This document shows positions 17,101 through 26,818 of a DNA stretch of 64,000 bases, piece after piece. Made by a program: the position numbers and the translations under genes. A model generated the notes under the pieces. That model worked only from the letters and a program-made list of their open reading frames with translations, was not told the origin of the DNA and ran no database searches. Position 1 is the first letter of the stretch. The number at the start of each line of letters is the position of its first letter. Source of the DNA: Streptomyces anulatus (GTDB taxonomy: Bacteria > Actinomycetota > Actinomycetes > Streptomycetales > Streptomycetaceae); assembly GCF_000721175.1 (NCBI RefSeq), contig NZ_JOEZ01000005.1, positions 1 to 64,000 on the forward strand, given 5' to 3'.

Positions 17101-17648
17101 GACGTCTTGTCGATGGAGGAGTCGAAGTAGACACCCGGCGAGCGGACCAGCTGCGACACGACGACACGCTCGGTGCCGTTGATGACGAAGGTGCCCTTGT
17201 TGGTCATGAGCGGGAAGTCGCCCATGAAGACCGTCTGGGACTTGATCTCGCCGGTCTCGTTGTTGGTGAACTCGGCCGTGACGAAGAGCGGCGCGGCGAA
17301 CGTGAAGTCGCGCTCCTTGCACTCTTCGATCGAGTTCTTCGGGGGCTCGAAGCGGTGGTCGCGGAACGTAAGCGACATCGACCCGGAGAAGTCCTCGATC
17401 GGTGAGATCTCCTCGAAGATCTCCTCCAGGCCGGACTTGGTGGGGACGTCTTGTCCACTGTCCAGAGCAGCCTCGACGCGAGCCTTCCAGGCGGCGTTAC
17501 CGAGGAGCCAGTCAAAGCTCTCGGTCTGCAGCGCGAGGAGGTTCGGAACCTCGAGGGGCTCCTTGATCTTTGCAAAGGAGATGCGCAGCGGGGCGGTGCT
17601 GGCACCGTTGTTCGTATTCGCGGTCGAGGCGTTGCGCGAGGCGGCCAA
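14163..17648 (-). CDS. rpoB: DNA-directed RNA polymerase subunit beta
   Basis: Catalytic core subunit, 1161 residues with the start chosen here. The rifampicin-binding region ([20 protein letters not shown] and then [11 protein letters not shown]) is wild type. The C-terminus ends with [16 protein letters not shown] chose the TTG at 17648 because GGAAGGA lies 7 bases upstream and the resulting N-terminus ([13 protein letters not shown]) and length match streptomycete RpoB; the frame is open for 10 more codons (17678). A promoter with 17-bp spacing lies about 190 bp upstream. Confidence 0.98.
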   Translation of the reverse strand: MAASRNASTANTNNGASTAPLRISFAKIKEPLEVPNLLALQTESFDWLLGNAAWKARVEAALDSGQDVPTKSGLEEIFEEISPIEDFSGSMSLTFRDHRFEPPKNSIEECKERDFTFAAPLFVTAEFTNNETGEIKSQTVFMGDFPLMTNKGTFVINGTERVVVSQLVRSPGVYFDSSIDKTSDKDIFSAKIIPSRGAWLEMEIDKRDMVGVRIDRKRKQSVTVLLKALGWSTEQILEEFGEYESMRATLEKDHTQGQDDALLDIYRKLRPGEPPTREAAQTLLENLYFNPKRYDLAKVGRYKVNKKLGADEPLDAGVLTSDDVIATIKYLVKLHAGETETTGESGREIVVETDDIDHFGNRRLRNVGELIQNQVRTGLARMERVVRERMTTQDVEAITPQTLINIRPVVASIKEFFGTSQLSQFMDQNNPLSGLTHKRRLSALGPGGLSRERAGFEVRDVHPSHYGRMCPIETPEGPNIGLIGSLASYGRVNAFGFIETPYRKVVDGQVTDDVDYITADEEDRFVIAQANATLSEELRFTEPRVLVRRRGGEVDYVPGTDVDYMDVSPRQMVSVATAMIPFLEHDDANRALMGANMMRQAVPLIKSEAPLVGTGMEYRCATDAGDVLKAEKDGVVQEVSADYITVTNDDGTYTTYRIAKFMRSNQGTSVNQKVVVSEGDRIVADQVLADGPATENGEMALGKNLLVAFMPWEGHNYEDAIILSQRLVQDDVLSSIHIEEHEVDARDTKLGPEEITRDIPNVSEEVLADLDERGIIRIGAEVVAGDILVGKVTPKGETELTPEERLLRAIFGEKAREVRDTSLKVPHGEIGKVIGVRVFDREEGDELPPGVNQLVRVYVAQKRKITDGDKLAGRHGNKGVISKILPIEDMPFLEDGTPVDIILNPLGVPSRMNPGQVLEIHLGWLASRGWDVSGLGDEWAKRLQSIGADQVAPGTNVATPVFDGAREDEITGLFQATIPNRDGDRLVQPSGKAQLYDGRSGEPFPEPVSVGFMYILKLHHLVDDKLHARSTGPYSMITQQPLGGKAQFGGQRFGEMEVWALEAYGAAYALQELLTIKSDDVTGRVKVYEAIVKGENIPEPGIPESFKVLIKEMQSLCLNVEVLSSDGMSIEMRDTDEDVFRAAEELGIDLSRREPSSVEEV

Positions 17649-17831
17649 GAGGGGGTCCTTCCGAGGGCTCGGACTCACTACGCGCGTACCGGTCCCACTC
17701 TGGCCACAGAGACAGACCGTTCCGAATCGGTCGCAATACGACCAGGTCGGAGGGGGTCGGTCATCGGTGCTTCAGCGTGGGCATGCCCCTGGTGACGGGC
17801 AGGAGGCAGCTAACAGGCAGCGCAAAGGGTC

Positions 17832-17860
17832 AGTGTAGCCAAGCGGCACACTGATGTCCA
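17832..17860 (-). promoter_or_regulatory. Probable HrdB-type promoter of rpoBC
   Basis: On the minus strand TGGACA (17860-17855) and TACACT (17837-17832) are 17 bp apart, giving a leader of about 180 nt before rpoB. Confidence 0.65.
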
Positions 17861-18189
17861 GTCGGGGTTCTCAGAGACCCACGTTGCTCTCAACAGCTGT
17901 TCTCAACACCTATGTCTAGCCCTAGCCCTCGCGCGGGGTGCGCTCTTCTTTACTGCCCTCTTCACTCTCGATCCATGCCTCGGATACGGATCGAAGTGAT
18001 GACGCGTCCTGAGAATTGCGCGCCGCGTCCGGTTCGTCAAGGCCCGCCGGTCCGATCGGACCTCCAGGCGTCCTCACCAGCCACCCCCGTGGTGCCCGCA
18101 GGGCGCCTCTGAGCGGCCCGCGAGAGACGCACGGCGAAGATCACCCTACTCGTCGTCGGCGGAAGAGCAAGGCACCCGCCACGGGCACG
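17861..18189. other. Intergenic stretch between rplL terminator and rpoB promoter
   Basis: Less GC-rich than its surroundings, with no open frame showing codon bias. It may carry further rpoB regulatory sites; none can be specified. Confidence 0.55.
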
Positions 18190-18227
18190 CCGAAGGGCGA
18201 CCACCCGGATGGGTGATCGCCCTTCGG
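18190..18227 (-). terminator. Terminator after rplL
   Basis: A 17-bp stem (CCGAAGGGCGACCACCC with CCCTTCGG at its far end, one G-T pair) with a 4-base loop, 62 bp after the rplL stop. It separates rplJL from rpoBC in this organism. Confidence 0.8.
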
Positions 18228-18288
18228 TGAGGAGATGTCACCGCCTTACGGCGGGGACTGCCTCGGGAGAGTCAGAGGACTCTCGAAG

Positions 18289-18672
18289 TCACTTGACCTC
18301 GACGGAAGCGCCGGCGCCCTTGAGGGACTCGGCAGCCTTCTCGGCGGCCTCCTTGGCGACCTTCTCGAGGACCGGCTTCGGGGCGCCGTCGACGAGGTCC
18401 TTGGCCTCCTTCAGACCCAGCGAGGTCAGCTCACGCACGACCTTGATGACCTGGATCTTCTTCTCGCCGGCACCGGTGAGGATGACGTCGAACTCGTCCT
18501 GCTCGGCCTCGGCCTCGGCCGGGGCGCCGCCCTGGGCGGGACCGGCGACGGCGACGGCCGCGGCGGCGGTGACGTCGAACTTCTCCTCGAAGGCCTTCAC
18601 GAACTCGGAGAGCTCGATGAGGGTCATCTCTTCGAACTGCGCGAGCAGGTCGTCCTGGGACAGCTTCGCCAT
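18289..18672 (-). CDS. rplL: 50S ribosomal protein L7/L12
   Basis: Acidic stalk protein, present as dimers on L10, that recruits translation GTPases. It is 127 residues: an N-terminal dimerisation helix ([20 protein letters not shown]), an Ala-rich hinge at about 34-56, and a C-terminal domain with [12 protein letters not shown]. It lies 84 bp after rplJ and shares its transcript. Confidence 0.98.
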   Translation of the reverse strand: MAKLSQDDLLAQFEEMTLIELSEFVKAFEEKFDVTAAAAVAVAGPAQGGAPAEAEAEQDEFDVILTGAGEKKIQVIKVVRELTSLGLKEAKDLVDGAPKPVLEKVAKEAAEKAAESLKGAGASVEVK

Positions 18673-18756
18673 GATAGGCGTCCTTCCACTATTCGGCAGG
18701 TGCCGGATGTATATGTCGGCGGGCGTACGTGGAGCCCGCTGGACCGCTGAGCGAAA

Positions 18757-19314
18757 TTACTCGGCGGCCTCGGCGGGAGCCGGAGTACCGGCACCGCCCT
18801 GCTCTTCCTTCTTGGCACGAAGAGCTTCCGCGGTGCGGACGAACTTCGACGGCAGGGCCTGGAAGACCTGCGCCGCCTGCGTCTGCTTGCCCTTGAAAGC
18901 ACCGGCCAGCTTGGAGAGCAGAACCTCGCGGGACTCGAGGTCCGCGAGCTTCTTGATCTCATCGGCGGACAGCGCCTTACCGTCAAGGACACCGCCCTTG
19001 ATGATGAGGTTGGGGTTGTCCTTGGCGAAGTCACGAAGACCCTTCGCCGACTCCACCGGGTCACCGGTGACGAAGGCAACCGCCGTCGGACCCGAGAACA
19101 GGTCGTCCAGCGTGTCGATCCCGGCCTCGTTGGCCGCAATCTTGGTCAGCGTGTTCTTCACCACGGCGTACTGGGCGTTCTCACCGAGCGAACGGCGCAG
19201 CTCCTTGAGCTGTGCCACGGTGAGACCCCGGTACTCGGTCAGCACGGCGGCGTTCGAGCTGCGGAACTGGTCCGTCAGCTCGGCTACCGCGGCAGCCTTG
19301 TCGGGCCTTGCCAT
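18757..19314 (-). CDS. rplJ: 50S ribosomal protein L10
   Basis: Base of the ribosomal stalk; binds 23S rRNA and L7/L12 dimers. It is 185 residues from the ATG at 19314 (AAGGAGG site nine bases upstream), starting [17 protein letters not shown]. The upstream in-frame extension to 19437 is leader, not protein. Its C-terminal Ala/Glu-rich tail is typical of actinobacterial L10. In many bacteria the L10-L12 complex binds its own mRNA leader and represses translation. Confidence 0.97.
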   Translation of the reverse strand: MARPDKAAAVAELTDQFRSSNAAVLTEYRGLTVAQLKELRRSLGENAQYAVVKNTLTKIAANEAGIDTLDDLFSGPTAVAFVTGDPVESAKGLRDFAKDNPNLIIKGGVLDGKALSADEIKKLADLESREVLLSKLAGAFKGKQTQAAQVFQALPSKFVRTAEALRAKKEEQGGAGTPAPAEAAE

Positions 19315-19374
19315 GAGCGTCGGCCTCCTTCCGGGTGATGAGGACCGCTCAGAAGGGGCCGGGAAAGACGAAAC

Positions 19375-19396
19375 GCCCCAGCACAAGTGCCAGGGC
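19375..19396 (-). promoter_or_regulatory. rplJ leader hairpin, candidate L10 autoregulatory site
   Basis: In the rplJ leader the minus strand carries GCCCTGGCAC TT GTGCTGGGGC, a stem with two wobble pairs about 60-80 nt before the rplJ start. L10 leaders are a known autoregulatory RNA class, but I have not matched the full consensus fold. Confidence 0.45.
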
Positions 19397-19526
19397 GCGG
19401 CTCGACCGAACTGAGTCCGGGAGCGTTCCACAGTCACCTGCGCAGGTCGTCCGATCTAGCGGAACCTTCGGTCACCGTCCCTCTGACGAGGCACGGCGAC
19501 GACCAGCGGTCTTTGGCTTCTTGGTG

Positions 19527-19556
19527 AGACTACGCGACCGGATGCGGGACGGGCAA
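19527..19556 (-). promoter_or_regulatory. Possible rplJ promoter
   Basis: TTGCCC (19556-19551) and TAGTCT (19532-19527) with an 18-bp spacer on the minus strand would give a leader of about 205 nt containing the hairpin above. Confidence 0.45.
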
Positions 19557-19587
19557 ATCCGTCCCCGATCGTCCCTTGCGGGAGGTG

Positions 19588-20502
19588 TCAGGAGGTGCCG
19601 CCCGGGGTACCGCCCTGCTTCAGCAGCTCCTTGAAGTCCACGGTGTCCGAGGCCGCCGGCTTCTCGGAGGGGACCTCGGTGCCGTAGTCGCTGTAGAAGA
19701 GCGTCGAGTTGAACGCGCCGGTCTTCATCTCGCCGCGCTCGGTCTTCTTCACCAGCAGGTCGTTCTCGTCGACCCAGATGTCGACGGTCTGGGTGGTCAC
19801 CCCGGCCAGCGCGAGCTGCTCCTTGAACGCGGCCAGCTGCTTCGCGTCCAGGTTGCTGTTCTTCGCGGTCAGCTCGGCCACGTCGACCGTGCCGGAGTAG
19901 TGCGTCGCGGGGACCCCGCGGACGTCCTCCTGTCCGACCTTCTTCACATCGCCGGAGGCCAGGAGCGACTTCACCCCCTGCTCGGGCGTGCTGTTCTGGA
20001 TCTGGTCCTTCATGACGTCGCCGGAGGCGCCGCCCAGCTCGGCGAGGTCCTTGTAGGAATACCGGATCCAGTGCTTCCCGCCGGTGTTGGCCGCCATGGC
20101 GTCGCCCATGTTGGCGTAGTACTCGTCCTTGAAGTAGCGGGCCTGGACCGATCCGTCACCGCCGGCCTTCTTCAGGGCGTCGCCCATGGTGCCGCCGGTG
20201 TACGTGATGGTCAGCGCGCCGGAGAGGCCGTCGGCCCAGCCGATGGCCCCGGACTGCTTCATGGACATGGCGCTGCCCATCTCGGTGGTGCCCTCGACCT
20301 TCGCGGACTGGGCGCCGCCGGTCTTCTGCTGCACCTGCTTCAGCGCGGCCACAGGGCTCGCCTTGGAGACGGAGCCCGCCTTGTCCTTGCCGGAGCCGCT
20401 GGAGCTCCCCGAACCGTCGGAGCCACTGCAGGCCGCCATCGACGTCAGTGCCGCCGCCGCGGCCAGAGCCGTACCCATGCGTCGTGCCGTGCTCGTCCTC
20501 AT
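19588..20502 (-). CDS. Secreted lipoprotein (LppX/LprG-like), between rplA and rplJ
   Basis: A 304-residue protein with a lipoprotein signal: basic MRTSTARRMG, a hydrophobic stretch, then lipobox SMAAC. The rest is soluble and rich in Thr, Gly and Lys, with segments such as GKHWIRYSYKDLAEL and VDIWVDENDLLVKK that recall the LppX/LprAFG lipoproteins, which carry hydrophobic molecules in the mycobacterial envelope; that assignment is tentative. The ATG at 20502 was chosen; a GTG four codons earlier is possible. The gene interrupts the ribosomal-protein order, and from memory lipoprotein genes sit at the same place in other Streptomyces. It lies after the rplA terminator, so it probably has its own promoter. 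Confidence 0.8.
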   Translation of the reverse strand: MRTSTARRMGTALAAAAALTSMAACSGSDGSGSSSGSGKDKAGSVSKASPVAALKQVQQKTGGAQSAKVEGTTEMGSAMSMKQSGAIGWADGLSGALTITYTGGTMGDALKKAGGDGSVQARYFKDEYYANMGDAMAANTGGKHWIRYSYKDLAELGGASGDVMKDQIQNSTPEQGVKSLLASGDVKKVGQEDVRGVPATHYSGTVDVAELTAKNSNLDAKQLAAFKEQLALAGVTTQTVDIWVDENDLLVKKTERGEMKTGAFNSTLFYSDYGTEVPSEKPAASDTVDFKELLKQGGTPGGTS

Positions 20503-20590
20503 GTACCCGTCCACCCCTCGTATCGTCCGTCGTCCCCCGCACAACAGTGGCACAGGGCACTGACAGACATTGCTGCTTACGGATACGAGG

Positions 20591-20624
20591 ACGGGCCCCG
20601 CACCTCGAAAGGTTGCGGGGCCCG
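20591..20624 (-). terminator. Terminator of rplKA
   Basis: ACGGGCCCCGCA (from 20591) pairs with TGCGGGGCCCGT (to 20625), continuing with a one-base bulge around a short loop, about 50 bp after the rplA stop. Confidence 0.75.
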
Positions 20625-20672
20625 TTCACACAGAGCACGCGTACGACGCGGCTACCGGGTGAGCACAGCGGC

Positions 20673-21395
20673 TCAGACGGAGGCCGGGTCCTCCTCGACG
20701 AGGAGGTTGCGGGTGCGGTTGGCGTCCAGCGGGATGCCGGGGCCCATCGTGGTGGCCAGCGTGGCCTTCTTGATGTAGCGGCCCTTGGCGGCGGACGGCT
20801 TCAGACGGAGGATCTCGTCCAGCGCCGCTGCGTAGTTCTCCACCAGCTTGGTCTCGTCGAACGAGGTCTTGCCGATGATGAAGTGCAGGTTCGAGTGCTT
20901 GTCGACGCGGAACTCGATCTTGCCGCCCTTGATGTCGTTGACAGCCTTCACGACGTCGGGGGTGACGGTGCCGGTCTTCGGGTTCGGCATCAGACCACGC
21001 GGACCGAGCACGCGGCCCAGGCGGCCGACCTTGCCCATGAGGTCCGGGGTCGCGACGACGGCGTCGAAGTCCAGACGGCCCTTCGCCACCTCGTCGATGA
21101 GCTCGTCGGCGCCGACGATGTCGGCTCCGGCGGCTTCCGCGGCCGCTGCACGGTCACCGGTCGCGAAGACCAGGACCCGGGCGGTCTTGCCGGTGCCGTG
21201 CGGGAGGTTCACGGTGCCGCGGACCATCTGGTCGGCCTTGCGCGGGTCGACACCCAGGGCAAAGGCGACCTCGACGGTGCTGTCGAACTTCGTGGAGGCG
21301 GTGTCCTTGGCGATACGGACGGCCTCGAGCGGGGCGTAGTTGCGCTCCCGGTCGATCTTGGCGTCCGCAGCGCGGAGGTTCTTGCTGCGCTTCAC
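20673..21395 (-). CDS. rplA: 50S ribosomal protein L1
   Basis: L1-stalk protein, 240 residues, starting at a GTG with AGGAG six bases upstream. Conserved segments [11 protein letters not shown] and [12 protein letters not shown] are present. It follows rplK by 79 bp. In other bacteria L1 represses translation of the L11-L1 mRNA. Confidence 0.98.
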   Translation of the reverse strand: MKRSKNLRAADAKIDRERNYAPLEAVRIAKDTASTKFDSTVEVAFALGVDPRKADQMVRGTVNLPHGTGKTARVLVFATGDRAAAAEAAGADIVGADELIDEVAKGRLDFDAVVATPDLMGKVGRLGRVLGPRGLMPNPKTGTVTPDVVKAVNDIKGGKIEFRVDKHSNLHFIIGKTSFDETKLVENYAAALDEILRLKPSAAKGRYIKKATLATTMGPGIPLDANRTRNLLVEEDPASV

Positions 21396-21474
21396 TTCTA
21401 CTCCTGTGGTTTCAGAGTGTGGAGTCGTGGTGCGGACCAGCGCTTGGTCCTACCACTGGGGTTACGGGGCTGAA

Positions 21475-21909
21475 TCAGCCTTCGACCGTGATGCCCATGG
21501 AGCGGGCGGTGCCGGCAATGATCTTCGACGCGGCGTCGAGGTCATTGGCGTTCAGGTCGGGGAGCTTCGTCGTGGCGATCTCGCGGACCTGGGCAGCCGT
21601 CAGCTTGGCGACCTTGGTCTTGTGCGGCTCGCCGGAGCCCTTGTCCACACCCGCGGCCTTGAGGATCAGCTTGGCGGCCGGCGGAGTCTTCGTGATGAAG
21701 GTGAAGGAGCGGTCCTCGTAGACCGTGATCTCCACCGGCACGACCATGCCACGCTGCGACTCGGTCGCGGCGTTGTAGGCCTTGCAGAACTCCATGATGT
21801 TGACGCCGTGCTGACCGAGCGCGGGGCCGACCGGCGGGGCCGGGTTCGCCGCACCGGCGTTGATCTGGAGCTTGATAAGCCCCGTGACCTTCTTCTTCTT
21901 GGGAGGCAT
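21475..21909 (-). CDS. rplK: 50S ribosomal protein L11
   Basis: GTPase-centre protein, 144 residues, needed for RelA-dependent ppGpp synthesis and target region of thiopeptide antibiotics. The N-terminal Pro-rich segment ([15 protein letters not shown]) is intact, so nothing suggests a relC-type deletion. It is the first gene of the rplKA unit. Confidence 0.98.
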
Positions 21910-22009
21910 TGCTCTCTCCGGGTCCTATGAGAGTGTTTCGCCGCCGATTCCGGTCATCCGGATGGAGGCATACCGCACAACGATAACGGGTATAGCTGTG
22001 CGACCAAAA

Positions 22010-22055
22010 ACCCAGCAGGTCAGAGCGGCTGCGAAGCCCCTCTGACCTGCTGGGT
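22010..22055 (-). terminator. Classical intrinsic terminator after nusG
   Basis: A perfect 15-bp stem (ACCCAGCAGGTCAGA and complement) followed on the minus strand by a run of five T (22009-22005). U-tracts are uncommon in Streptomyces terminators. It separates secE-nusG from rplKA. Confidence 0.9.
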
Positions 22056-22085
22056 AGGCATGTGTCCAGAAACCGGCGGGAAGTG

Positions 22086-22988
22086 CTAGTTCTTCTGGAT
22101 CTGGTCGAAGCTGAGCTCGACCGGGGTCTCGCGGCCGAAGATCTCGACGAGGCCCTTGACCTTCTTCGAGTCGGCGTTGATCTCGTTGATCGTGGCCTGC
22201 AGCGTGGCGAACGGGCCGTCGGTGACGGTGACCGAGTCGCCGACCTCGAAGTCCAGCACCTGGACCTCGACCTTGCGGGACGGAGCCGGCTTGCCCTCGG
22301 CCTCGGCGGCCTCGCGGGCGGCCTTCTCCTCGGCCTCCGGGGCGAGCATCTTGACGATCTCGTCCAGGGTCAGCGGGTACGGGTCGTAGGCGTTGCCCAC
22401 GAAGCCGGTGACGCCCGGCGTGTTCCGCACGACGCCCCAGGACTCGTTCGTCAGGTCCATGCGCACCAGCACGTAGCCGGGGAGCTTGTTCTGCCGGACG
22501 TTCTTGCGCTCGCCGTTCTTGATCTGGACGATTTCCTCTTCAGGCACCTCGGCCTGATAGACGAACTCCTCCACGTTCAGCGAGACGGCGCGCTGTTCCA
22601 GGTTGGCCTTCACGCGCTTCTCGTAACCGGCGTACGTGTGGATGACGTACCACTCGCCGGGGAGAGTGCGGAGCTCCTCGCGCAGGGCGGTGACGGGGTC
22701 GACGGGGGCGGCCGGCTCGGCCTCTTCCTCGTCGGCGCTCTCGTCGTCGGCCTCGGCCTCGACCGCCTCGGCGGCCTCTTCCTCGACGGCTTCGGCGGCT
22801 GCTGCGTCTTCGTCGGCCTCGACGTTCACAGCGTCCTGCTCGGCGGGCTTGCCCGCGGCGAGGTCGGCGGCCTCGGCCTGGTCCGGGTCCACGGAGTCAG
22901 CAGCCTCAACGATGTCGAGCTCGTCCTTGGCGGACTCGAAGGCGCCAGCCTCGGGCTCGACGGCGTCGTTCAGGTTCGGGTCAGACAC
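22086..22988 (-). CDS. nusG: Transcription termination/antitermination factor NusG
   Basis: Binds RNA polymerase and couples it to Rho or the ribosome. With the GTG at 22988 it has 300 residues. About 110 N-terminal residues are an acidic Ala/Glu/Asp-rich extension; the NGN domain follows ([16 protein letters not shown]) and a C-terminal KOW domain ([15 protein letters not shown]). The extension is typical of streptomycetes and longer than in E. coli NusG (about 180 residues). It is probably disordered. It is co-transcribed with secE, 73 bp upstream. Confidence 0.97.
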   Translation of the reverse strand: MSDPNLNDAVEPEAGAFESAKDELDIVEAADSVDPDQAEAADLAAGKPAEQDAVNVEADEDAAAAEAVEEEAAEAVEAEADDESADEEEAEPAAPVDPVTALREELRTLPGEWYVIHTYAGYEKRVKANLEQRAVSLNVEEFVYQAEVPEEEIVQIKNGERKNVRQNKLPGYVLVRMDLTNESWGVVRNTPGVTGFVGNAYDPYPLTLDEIVKMLAPEAEEKAAREAAEAEGKPAPSRKVEVQVLDFEVGDSVTVTDGPFATLQATINEINADSKKVKGLVEIFGRETPVELSFDQIQKN

Positions 22989-23061
22989 GATGGCTGCTTC
23001 TTCCTGGATACAAAGGGTGGAACGTGCGAAAGGGGCGCCGGGTCGGACGCCTTCCGCGAGA

Positions 23062-23349
23062 TCAGCCGAAGACGTACTTGATGACCCGGGCGAAGCCCAT
23101 GTCAAGAACGGTAACAAGACCGATCATGATGACGACGAACACGATCACCACGGAGGTGTACGTCGTCAGCTGGCTACGCGTCGGCCAGACAACCTTACGG
23201 AGTTCGGCGACGATCTGGCGGTAGAACAGCGCGAGACGGCCCAGAGGGCCCTTCTTGCCGCGCTTGCCGCCCTTCCGGGTCTTCTTCTTCGACTCGGGAG
23301 CTTCATCCTCAGCATCAGGCATGTCGATGGAGCCCACGGCGTCCGTCAC
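23062..23349 (-). CDS. secE: Preprotein translocase subunit SecE
   Basis: Essential membrane subunit of the SecYEG channel, 95 residues from a GTG at 23349. It has a charged Lys-rich N-terminus ([16 protein letters not shown]), the conserved [17 protein letters not shown] amphipathic segment and one C-terminal membrane helix. Single-span SecE is normal for Gram-positive bacteria. It lies between tRNA-Trp and nusG, the same order as in Mycobacterium tuberculosis. Confidence 0.96.
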   Translation of the reverse strand: MTDAVGSIDMPDAEDEAPESKKKTRKGGKRGKKGPLGRLALFYRQIVAELRKVVWPTRSQLTTYTSVVIVFVVIMIGLVTVLDMGFARVIKYVFG

Positions 23350-23455
23350 GCTACTCACCTGATTCCGGGTCGTGGCCGTGCCGCGCCCGGTGGAGCCGCA
23401 CGGCTGTGCAATGAAGTACGTACATGCGCACACATCCTGGCGAAGGAGTGTGTAG

Positions 23456-23528
23456 CAGGGCCGGAGGGACTTGAACCCCCAACCGCTGGTTTTGGAGACC
23501 AGTGCTCTACCAATTGAGCTACGACCCT
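23456..23528 (-). tRNA. tRNA-Trp (CCA)
   Basis: The full cloverleaf is visible on the minus strand. The acceptor AGGGTCG pairs with CGGCCCT, the anticodon loop CTCCAAA holds CCA, and the T-arm contains GGTTCAAGTCC. 3' CCA is not encoded. It lies about 100 bp upstream of secE and may share its transcript. Confidence 0.96.
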
Positions 23529-23740
23529 TTGTGGTTTCCACCAACCTACCGCATCTTTCCCGGTGACCGGGTGCGGAGACGGTGCGGCTGGTGAAGGCCA
23601 ACGACAGGTGAGTGTACGTGTTCAGGGCCGCCGCGTCGAACAGACAACAACCGACCGGTCCTGTCCGGATGCCGTCCAGGTCCTGTCCGGTCCCTGAAAC
23701 CCCTGTGCCGACGGCTTTCGCGGTCTGGGAGCATGGGGCC

Positions 23741-24967
23741 ATGAGCGCTGCAACTTCACCGTCCGAGCGCCGGGTTTCCGCCCGCATCGGTGCGATCTCC
23801 GAGTCCGCGACCCTCGCCGTCGACGCCAAGGCCAAGGCCCTCAAGGCAGCCGGGCGTCCGGTGATCGGCTTCGGGGCCGGCGAGCCCGACTTCCCGACGC
23901 CCGACTACATCGTCGACGCCGCGGTCGAGGCCTGCCGCAACCCGAAGTACCACCGCTACACCCCGGCCGGCGGGCTCCCCGAGCTCAAGGCCGCCATCGC
24001 AGAGAAGACGCTGCGCGACTCCGGCTACGAGGTCGACGCCGCCCAGATCCTGGTGACCAACGGCGGCAAGCAGGCCATCTACGAGGCCTTCGCCGCGATC
24101 CTCGACCCGGGCGACGAGGTCATCGTCCCCGCCCCCTACTGGACCACCTACCCCGAGTCGATCCGGCTCGCCGGCGGTGTCCCGGTCGAGGTCGTCGCCG
24201 ACGAGACCACCGGCTACCGGGTCTCCGTCGAGCAGTTGGAGGCCGCGCGTACCGAGAAGACCAAGGTCGTCCTGTTCGTCTCGCCGTCCAACCCGACCGG
24301 CGCCGTCTACAGCGAGGCCGACGCCGAGGCCATCGGCCGCTGGGCCGTCGAGCACGGCCTGTGGGTGATGACCGACGAGATCTACGAGCACCTCGTCTAC
24401 GGCGACGCGACGTTCACCTCGCTCCCGGCGATCGTCCCCGAGCTGCGCGACAAGTGCATCGTCGTCAACGGCGTCGCCAAGACGTACGCGATGACCGGCT
24501 GGCGGGTGGGCTGGATCATCGGCCCGAAGGACGTGGTGAAGGCCGCGACCAACCTCCAGTCGCACGCCACGTCCAACGTCTCCAACGTCGCCCAGATCGC
24601 CGCGCTCGCGGCCGTCTCCGGCCCGCTGGACGCCGTCGCCGAGATGCGCACCGCCTTCGACCGCCGCCGCCGGCTCATCGTGCGGATGCTCAACGAGATC
24701 GACGGCGTGTTCTGCCCGGAGCCCGAGGGCGCGTTCTACGCCTACCCCACGGTGAAGGACCTGCTCGGCAAGGAGATCCGCGGCAAGCGCCCGGCCACCA
24801 CCGTCGAGCTGGCCGCCCTGATCCTGGACGAGGCCGAGGTCGCCGTCGTACCCGGCGAGGCCTTCGGCACCCCGGGGTATCTGCGCCTGTCGTACGCCCT
24901 GGGCGACGACGACCTCATCGAGGGCGTCTCGCGGATCCAGAAGCTGCTGGGCGAGGCCAAGGCCTGA
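23741..24967 (+). CDS. aspC: Pyridoxal-phosphate aspartate aminotransferase
   Basis: Class I aminotransferase of 408 residues that interconverts aspartate and oxaloacetate with glutamate/2-oxoglutarate. Family motifs: [13 protein letters not shown] near the N-terminus, VSPSNPTG, and the PLP-binding lysine in [17 protein letters not shown] conserved C-terminal Arg lies in YLRLSYA. The ATG at 23741 has GGGAG upstream. It is divergent from tRNA-Trp/secE and ends in a strong terminator. From memory this gene sits at the same place in other streptomycetes. Confidence 0.92.
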   Translation: MSAATSPSERRVSARIGAISESATLAVDAKAKALKAAGRPVIGFGAGEPDFPTPDYIVDAAVEACRNPKYHRYTPAGGLPELKAAIAEKTLRDSGYEVDAAQILVTNGGKQAIYEAFAAILDPGDEVIVPAPYWTTYPESIRLAGGVPVEVVADETTGYRVSVEQLEAARTEKTKVVLFVSPSNPTGAVYSEADAEAIGRWAVEHGLWVMTDEIYEHLVYGDATFTSLPAIVPELRDKCIVVNGVAKTYAMTGWRVGWIIGPKDVVKAATNLQSHATSNVSNVAQIAALAAVSGPLDAVAEMRTAFDRRRRLIVRMLNEIDGVFCPEPEGAFYAYPTVKDLLGKEIRGKRPATTVELAALILDEAEVAVVPGEAFGTPGYLRLSYALGDDDLIEGVSRIQKLLGEAKA

Positions 24968-24991
24968 CCGTCACGGAAGCTGCTCACGAAG

Positions 24992-25035
24992 AGTGCCCCG
25001 GCCGCTGGAATCCCCACCGGCCGGGGCACTTTTTT
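24992..25035 (+). terminator. Intrinsic terminator of aspC
   Basis: AGTGCCCCGGCCG (24992) pairs with CGGCCGGGGCACT (to 25030), followed by five T. Confidence 0.88.
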
Positions 25036-25102
25036 GTTCGAGCCCCCCTCCGTAGGGGAAAGCGGCTACCGCTCAGGCCCGCCCGTGCGGCAGGATCTTC
25101 CG

Positions 25103-26116
25103 ATGGAGCGTGATGTACGTCTGTTGCCCAAGGCCCACCTGCACCTGCACTTCACCGGGTCGATGCGGCCCACCACCCTGCTCGAACTCGCCGACAAGTA
25201 CGGGGTCCATCTCCCGGACGCCCTGACCGGCGGTGAGCCGCCCAAGCTGCGGGCGACCGATGAGCGGGGCTGGTTCCGCTTCCAGCGGCTCTACGACATC
25301 GCCCGGTCGTGTCTGCGGTCCCCGGAGGACATTCACCGCCTGGTGCGCGAGAGCGCCCAGGAGGATGTCGCGGACGGCTCCGGCTGGCTGGAGATCCAGG
25401 TCGACCCCACCTCGTACGCCCCGCTGCTCGGCGGGCTGATCCCGGCCATCGAGATCATCCTCGACGCCGTGGACAGCGCCGCCCGGGACACCGGCCTGGG
25501 CATACGCGTCGTGATCGCCGCGAACCGGATGAAGCACCCGCTGGACGCCCGGACCCTGGCACGCCTGGCCGTGCGGTACGCCGACCGGGGGGTGGTCGGG
25601 TTCGGGCTCTCGAACGACGAGCGGCGCGGCATGGCCCGCGACTTCGACCGGGCCTTCGCCATCGCCCGGGAGGGCGGCCTGCTGGCGGCCCCGCACGGCG
25701 GGGAGCTCGCGGGCGCCGCCAGCGTGCGCGACTGCCTGGACGACCTGGACGCCTCGCGCATCGGCCACGGGGTCCGGGCGGCCGAGGATCCCCGGCTGCT
25801 GGCGCGGCTGGCCGAGCGCCAGGTGACGTGTGAGGTCTGCCCGTCCTCCAATGTGGCGCTCGGCGTGTACGAGAAGGCCGCGGACGTACCCCTGCGCACC
25901 TTGTTCGACGCGGGTGTGCCGATGGCGCTGGGCGCGGACGACCCGCTGCTGTTCGGCTCGCGTCTTGCCGCGCAGTACGACCTGGTCCGCCGCGACCACG
26001 GCTTCACCGACGCGGAGCTGGCCGAGCTGGCCCGCCAGTCGGTGCGCGGATCGGCGGCCCCCGTCGACGTACGGGAGAAGCTGCTGTCCGGGATCGACGA
26101 CTGGCTGGCTAGCTGA
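25103..26116 (+). CDS. Adenosine deaminase-family hydrolase
   Basis: A metal-dependent (beta/alpha)8 deaminase, 337 residues. The ligands and catalytic residues of the family are visible: HLHLHFTGS near the N-terminus (HxH), HGGE at about 205, IGHG at about 230 and GADDPLLF near the end (paired Asp). Adenosine is the obvious substrate, but streptomycetes have several paralogues, including ones acting on modified nucleosides, so the substrate is not settled. The ATG at 25103 gives the clean start MERDVRLLPKAHLHLH. It is convergent with, and overlaps by 8 bp, the TetR gene. Confidence 0.85.
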   Translation: MERDVRLLPKAHLHLHFTGSMRPTTLLELADKYGVHLPDALTGGEPPKLRATDERGWFRFQRLYDIARSCLRSPEDIHRLVRESAQEDVADGSGWLEIQVDPTSYAPLLGGLIPAIEIILDAVDSAARDTGLGIRVVIAANRMKHPLDARTLARLAVRYADRGVVGFGLSNDERRGMARDFDRAFAIAREGGLLAAPHGGELAGAASVRDCLDDLDASRIGHGVRAAEDPRLLARLAERQVTCEVCPSSNVALGVYEKAADVPLRTLFDAGVPMALGADDPLLFGSRLAAQYDLVRRDHGFTDAELAELARQSVRGSAAPVDVREKLLSGIDDWLAS

Positions 26117-26720
26117 GCCCGGAGGGCTGCGGGCCGATCCCGCCCAGCAGCGTCCGGGCGAGTGAGGCGGCGAAGTCGTCCAGGGACTGCGGGGGCATGC
26201 CGCCGGGGAGCGAGGTGTAGGCGAAGGCCCGCTGGGCGCAGGCGCCCAGCAGCAGGGAGGCGGCGGCGTAGGTGTCCACGTCGGCCCGGACCCGACCCGC
26301 ACCCTGTTCGGCGCGGAGGTAGGCGTCGAGCTGCTGGATCGGCCGTTGGGGCCCGGTTCCCAGCTCCTGCATGCCCTGCTCGTGGCGGCTCTTGAGCTGG
26401 GGCTCGGCGTACAGCGACGCGGCCATGGGGAAGGTCTGCTCGTAGAACAGGGCGGCCTGTCGGGCGACGTCGGTGAGGTTGCCCTCCACGCTGCCCTCGC
26501 CGGCGGTCAGGTCGCCGAGCAGGTTCCCGAGCCGGGGCAGCCGCTCCGCGAGAACGGTGACGAACAGCTCCTCCTTGCCGGTGAAGTACTTGTAGAGCGC
26601 CGCCTCCGAGCAGCCGGCCGCCTTGGCGATCTCCTTGGTGGTGGTCCGGGCGAGGCCGATGGAGAGCATCAGCCGGTGCGCCGCGTCGACGATCCGGACA
26701 CGGGCGGGCTTCTGGTCCAT
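26109..26720 (-). CDS. TetR-family transcriptional regulator
   Basis: 203 residues. The N-terminal helix-turn-helix is clear at about 25-50 (TTTKEIAKAAGCSEAALYKY), followed by an all-alpha ligand-binding domain. The ATG at 26720 has TTGGAG upstream. It is divergent from the SDR-like gene at 26819; the 98-bp gap contains a palindrome, so it most likely represses that gene and itself. The ligand is unknown. Confidence 0.9.
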   Translation of the reverse strand: MDQKPARVRIVDAAHRLMLSIGLARTTTKEIAKAAGCSEAALYKYFTGKEELFVTVLAERLPRLGNLLGDLTAGEGSVEGNLTDVARQAALFYEQTFPMAASLYAEPQLKSRHEQGMQELGTGPQRPIQQLDAYLRAEQGAGRVRADVDTYAAASLLLGACAQRAFAYTSLPGGMPPQSLDDFAASLARTLLGGIGPQPSGLS

Positions 26721-26785
26721 GCGTGCTCCAACGGGCCGTGACCCGGAAATCTTGACGACCGGGCGGGAAACCACCCATCCTAGAG

Positions 26786-26801
26786 GTTAGTGAACACTCA
26801 C
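26786..26801. promoter_or_regulatory. Candidate TetR operator
   Basis: GTTAGTGAACACTCAC is an imperfect palindrome between the divergent regulator and its neighbour, 18 bp before the latter's start. Confidence 0.55.
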
Positions 26802-26818
26802 CCACCGAGGGGTGCATG

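Noticed and set aside
14142..17405. 1087-codon open frame opposite rpoB
   Set aside because: Same antisense effect of high third-position GC; no independent coding signal.
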